Shown here: positions 13,941 to 16,218 of the stretch, piece after piece | Layout: each line of letters starts with the position of its first letter | How positions within the stretch are numbered: position 1 is the stretch's first letter | Assembly (NCBI GenBank): GCA_030527765.1 | Contig: JAUNAE010000049.1 | Location: forward strand, 1-16,218 | From: Eubacteriales bacterium | Lineage (GTDB): Bacteria; Bacillota_A; Clostridia; Lachnospirales; Lachnospiraceae | DNA length: 16,218 nucleotides | Direction of reading: 5' to 3' | Made by a program: the position numbers and the translations under genes | Notes under the pieces: model-generated | Told to the model about the DNA's origin: nothing | The model's database searches: none | The model's input: only the letters and a program-made list of their open reading frames with translations

Positions 13941-14981
13941 TCAGGCGGTCATCTGGGTCAGTAGTCCGAACAGTGGAAGCATAACAGAGAGAAGCACAAG
14001 ACCGGTCATAATTCCGAGAATCAGTACCATAGCCGGCTCAATCAGACGGACAACTTTTTGAATCCGTTCATTAGATTCTTCATGGGCACGATGGGCAATG
14101 CGGCTCAGGACAAGGTCCGTGCTGCCTGTCTGAAAACTCAGATCAATCATGTGTTTATCGATTCCGGAATATAGTCCGGATTCAGTCAGTGCCTCAGCAA
14201 AGCCGCAGCCTTCGTTCAGCATAGAGAGGGCTTTTTCGGAAGCTTTGCGAATGTTCGGAGTGGAAGCCATCCGGGATGCCAGTTCCATTCCATGCTCCGG
14301 TGAGAGAGCTGCATGCAGTCCCATGGCAATGCCCTGAGAAAAACGTTCCAGGTCCTGCATTTCCGGAATGCGGTGAAAATATGGCAGCCTCATGAGAAGA
14401 CGACGAAAGTTGGCTTTGCCCTTCGGGTGAAACAGGAAGAACAGAATCATTCCCAGGAGAAGAAGGGCAAGAATCACAAAGACGACAGAATATGTCCGGA
14501 GCACAGTTCCTGCCCGGAGCAGTTTCAGTGAGACACCATTCATCTGAAGTCCCATCTGATGAAATACCTGGGAAAACACGGGCAGGACTTTGACAAGAAG
14601 GATAACAATGACCGTACCCATCATGAGAAGCATGAGAAGGGGATGGGTAACGGCGCTTCGAATGGTACGTTCGGTATCGGCTTCCTGTTCATAGTGCTCT
14701 GAGAGATCTTTCATAACGTTATCAAGACTTCCGGTCTCTTCTCCCATGGCAACATAGGCAATCATATCCTCTGGAAAAAGACGGCTGGAAGAAAGAGCAC
14801 GGGAAAGACTTCCGTGTTCCTCGATCTCCTGACACATGAGATCGTAGACAGCCTGACTTTTCGGGGAAAGGGAATCCCCCTTCATAATATGAAGACCTTC
14901 CAGAGATGACATACCGGAAGACAGAATCATGGAAAACTGTTCGCAAAATTGTGAAAGCATTTCGTTTGTAAGTTTTTTCAT
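13941..14981 (-). CDS. GspF/PilC-type inner-membrane platform protein
   Basis: A 346-residue type II secretion/type IV pilus F-domain protein, the inner-membrane platform on which the ATPase acts. It has two F-domain repeats: the first with GEETGSLDNVM (80-90) before helices at about 113-136 and 163-184, the second (about 209-300) followed by the C-terminal helix EPAMVLILGIMTGLVLL (315-331). At 346 residues it is shorter than the usual ~400 of PilC, lacking most of the N-terminal extension. The start at 14981 has no ribosome site next to it. A strong AAAGGAG lies 40 bases upstream, separated by a perfect hairpin (14992-15019). It is followed by four pseudopilin-like genes and preceded by the transglutaminase-like lipoprotein. 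Confidence 0.92.
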   Translation of the reverse strand: MKKLTNEMLSQFCEQFSMILSSGMSSLEGLHIMKGDSLSPKSQAVYDLMCQEIEEHGSLSRALSSSRLFPEDMIAYVAMGEETGSLDNVMKDLSEHYEQEADTERTIRSAVTHPLLMLLMMGTVIVILLVKVLPVFSQVFHQMGLQMNGVSLKLLRAGTVLRTYSVVFVILALLLLGMILFFLFHPKGKANFRRLLMRLPYFHRIPEMQDLERFSQGIAMGLHAALSPEHGMELASRMASTPNIRKASEKALSMLNEGCGFAEALTESGLYSGIDKHMIDLSFQTGSTDLVLSRIAHRAHEESNERIQKVVRLIEPAMVLILGIMTGLVLLSVMLPLFGLLTQMTA

Positions 14982-14991
14982 GGGATTTTCT

Positions 14992-15026
14992 ATGAGAATT
15001 TCGAAGAGAAGATTCTCATTCTCCTT
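14992..15026 (-). promoter_or_regulatory. Ribosome site separated from the gspF-like start by a hairpin
   Basis: On the - strand AAGGAG (15026-15021) is followed by A, then ATGAGAAT (15019-15012), a 12-base loop and ATTCTCAT (14999-14992), then ten bases and the ATG at 14981. With the 8-bp hairpin folded, the effective spacing is about 11 bases. Unfolded, the start would lack a usable ribosome site. Confidence 0.55.
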
Positions 15027-15030
15027 TCTG

Positions 15031-15050
15031 GGACCGTAGAAGAAAGGTCC
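15031..15050 (-). other. Small hairpin in the lipoprotein-gspF gap
   Basis: GGACC (15031-15035) and GGTCC (15046-15050) form a 5-bp stem around a 10-base loop, just after the transglutaminase-like gene's stop codon. There is no T tract, so it is not an obvious terminator. It may pause or protect the transcript. Confidence 0.35.
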
Positions 15051-15053
15051 GCT

Positions 15054-15977
15054 TTATCTCGTGAATTGAACCGTATAATTTGCAGGATCTTCAATATATT
15101 CCTGCATGTCTTTCGCTGAATCGGCACCGGAGGCGAAGGTCGGATCCATTCGCTTCCAGGTATCTTCTTCAAAATAGATAATTTGGTTTATCCAGCCGGT
15201 TTCCTGTAAATACACATCAATCCAGGCGTGCTTAATATCTCCGGTATATCCGATCTGAAGCTTACAGGGAATATCACAGGCACGCAGCATGGCAGCAGTG
15301 AGAGCAGCGTAGTCAAAACAGATTCCGGTGCCGGAAGAAAGTGTCTCATCCACATCCGGAAGATACCCTGCTTCTACTGTTTCCGCCTTGTCATAATCAT
15401 AGGATATGTGAGAAATGACGTATTCATAAATGTTCTCCAGAATCGAGAGATCTTCGGTCTCTTTTTCGGCAAGCTGTTGTGCGAGGAGACAGGCTTCTGT
15501 ATCCGGAGTGAAGAATACATATTGGTTCGGATACAGGAAAGGAAGAAATTCGTTATCCAATTGAATATCCAGAGAATGGCTGAACAGGGCAGCATACCGG
15601 GAACCGGAGGCCTGCTGATAACCGATGAGGTAATAGGTGCCGTCGCCTCCCGAAAAAGGAATCACGGCAGATGTATCCGGCTCAATAAAATAAGAACAGG
15701 TGGAAGCATTGGGATCCGTTACCTGTAAGTGCATACGCTTTTCTGATGAGAGATTTGATGCTGTCAAATAGCCCAGGTTCTGATTGGAAATGTCCAGAGA
15801 CAAGAGTTCATTTCCGAGAAGTGACTCTCCGGGAGCACTCGGAATCAACACTTCCCTCCGATCAAATTCCGGCGGACGGGAAGCTGACGACTCAGAACCA
15901 CATCCTGTGAACAGAAGTGTGAGCAGGAGTACAGCATGCAATAACAGAAACCGGAGAGAAGAAACAGATCTGTTCAT
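15054..15977 (-). CDS. Transglutaminase-fold lipoprotein at the head of the pilus locus
   Basis: A 307-residue predicted lipoprotein. The signal peptide ends in lipobox LFTGC with the lipidated Cys26. Residues about 35-165 form an N-terminal domain I do not recognise. Residues about 175-285 form a transglutaminase/protease-like domain with a complete Cys-His-Asp triad: Cys220 in GTGICFDYAAL, His250 in KHAWIDVY and Asp278 in RMDPTF. The start at 15977 is preferred to the ATG at 16007 because AAGGAG lies 7 bases before it and the signal peptide then begins properly (MNRS). It lies 73 bp upstream of the GspF-like gene on the same strand and may process, crosslink or anchor pilus components at the cell surface. 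Such domains can be peptidases, crosslinkers or non-enzymatic. Confidence 0.88.
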   Translation of the reverse strand: MNRSVSSLRFLLLHAVLLLTLLFTGCGSESSASRPPEFDRREVLIPSAPGESLLGNELLSLDISNQNLGYLTASNLSSEKRMHLQVTDPNASTCSYFIEPDTSAVIPFSGGDGTYYLIGYQQASGSRYAALFSHSLDIQLDNEFLPFLYPNQYVFFTPDTEACLLAQQLAEKETEDLSILENIYEYVISHISYDYDKAETVEAGYLPDVDETLSSGTGICFDYAALTAAMLRACDIPCKLQIGYTGDIKHAWIDVYLQETGWINQIIYFEEDTWKRMDPTFASGADSAKDMQEYIEDPANYTVQFTR

Positions 15978-15992
15978 ATATTCTCCTTCCGC

Positions 15993-16047
15993 TTTGTACT
16001 GATACACGGATTTCTTCGTGTTTCACACTCTCGAAATCCTCAAAACA
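15993..16047 (+). repeat. Copy 1 of a 55-bp perfect direct repeat (171-bp period)
   Basis: Begins TTTGTACTGATACACGGA and ends AATCCTCAAAACA. The identical 55 bases recur at 16164-16218 without a mismatch. It includes the small inverted repeat ACACG/CGTGT. It sits about 15 bp upstream of the transglutaminase-like gene on the - strand, so it is also part of that gene's leader or promoter region. Confidence 0.95.
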
Positions 16048-16060
16048 TTCGAAATTCGCT

Positions 16061-16079
16061 CATTTTCGTACCGAAAATG
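16061..16079. repeat. 8-bp perfect inverted repeat
   Basis: CATTTTCG (16061-16068) and CGAAAATG (16072-16079) around TAC. Part of the 171-bp unit. It could be a small operator or hairpin. Confidence 0.7.
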
Positions 16080-16102
16080 GCTGCTTTCTCATGTTTTGGC
16101 GG

Positions 16103-16162
16103 GTCATAAAGCCTCAAATCTAAAAATATGCAAGCATATTTTTAGCAATTTGGGCTTTTGAC
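16103..16162. repeat. Long imperfect palindrome inside the 171-bp unit
   Basis: The centre is a perfect 12-bp inverted repeat, CTAAAAATATGC (16120-16131) and GCATATTTTTAG (16134-16145). It is flanked by CAAAT/ATTTG and GTCATAAAGCC/GGCTTTTGAC pairings with small bulges, for a structure of about 60 bases. A cruciform or transcript hairpin is possible. Confidence 0.8.
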
Positions 16163-16163
16163 A

Positions 16164-16218
16164 TTTGTACTGATACACGGATTTCTTCGTGTTTCACACT
16201 CTCGAAATCCTCAAAACA
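16164..16218 (+). repeat. Copy 2 of the 55-bp direct repeat, cut by the window edge
   Basis: Identical to 15993-16047 over all 55 visible bases, so the true repeat unit probably continues beyond the window and may be a longer tandem array with a 171-bp period. Confidence 0.95.

Noticed and set aside
14990..15019. Nine-residue leader ORF (MRIFSSKFS) before the gspF-like gene
   Set aside because: It fits between AAAGGAG and the gspF-like start, but the ribosome site is only one base from its ATG, too close; the hairpin explanation is better.
15993..16218. CRISPR array
   Set aside because: The repeat is 55 bp or longer with 116 bp between copies, only two copies are visible, and no cas gene is present.

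Overview
The window looks like chromosomal DNA of a low-to-mid GC Bacillota, most likely a gut Lachnospiraceae relative. The evidence is strong AAGGAGG-type ribosome sites, an FMN riboswitch driving an ECF riboflavin transporter, an MBOAT/SGNH acylation pair, a membrane-anchored glycerophosphodiesterase and a reduced type IV pilus-like locus. No tRNA, rRNA, CRISPR array, integrase or transposase is visible.

Left part, all on the + strand (1-10767): a YdjM-type membrane hydrolase, a formate/nitrite-family channel with its terminator, an MBOAT O-acyltransferase coupled to an SGNH-like partner, a 100-residue protein resembling a Nif11-type leader, a glycerophosphodiester phosphodiesterase fused to a multi-helix membrane domain, an FMN riboswitch with its terminator controlling ribU and a tightly linked Nudix hydrolase, a stand-alone HisC-type aminotransferase, and a COG2426 small membrane protein. 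A shared bidirectional terminator at 10837-10883 closes this side and the converging operon.

Right part, all on the - strand (15977 down to 10885): a pilus or secretion-like operon. In transcription order it encodes a transglutaminase-fold lipoprotein, a GspF/PilC platform protein, four small single-pass pseudopilin-like proteins with overlapping or closely spaced genes, and a PilT-type ATPase. No PilB/GspE, prepilin peptidase or PilMNOP gene is visible, so the locus is either incomplete here or a minimal PilT-driven machine. The 226 bp at the far right end are the start of a tandem repeat with a 171-bp period, lying just upstream of the operon's first gene.

A family of about 45-50 bp interspersed hairpin repeats (core AGCGGATTGC...ATCCG) recurs at least five and probably seven times. 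Most copies sit at or within a few bases of a stop codon. The strongest leads are this repeat family, the PilT-only pilus-like locus, the 171-bp repeat array, the hairpin that separates a strong ribosome site from the gspF-like start codon, and the orphan Nif11-like protein.
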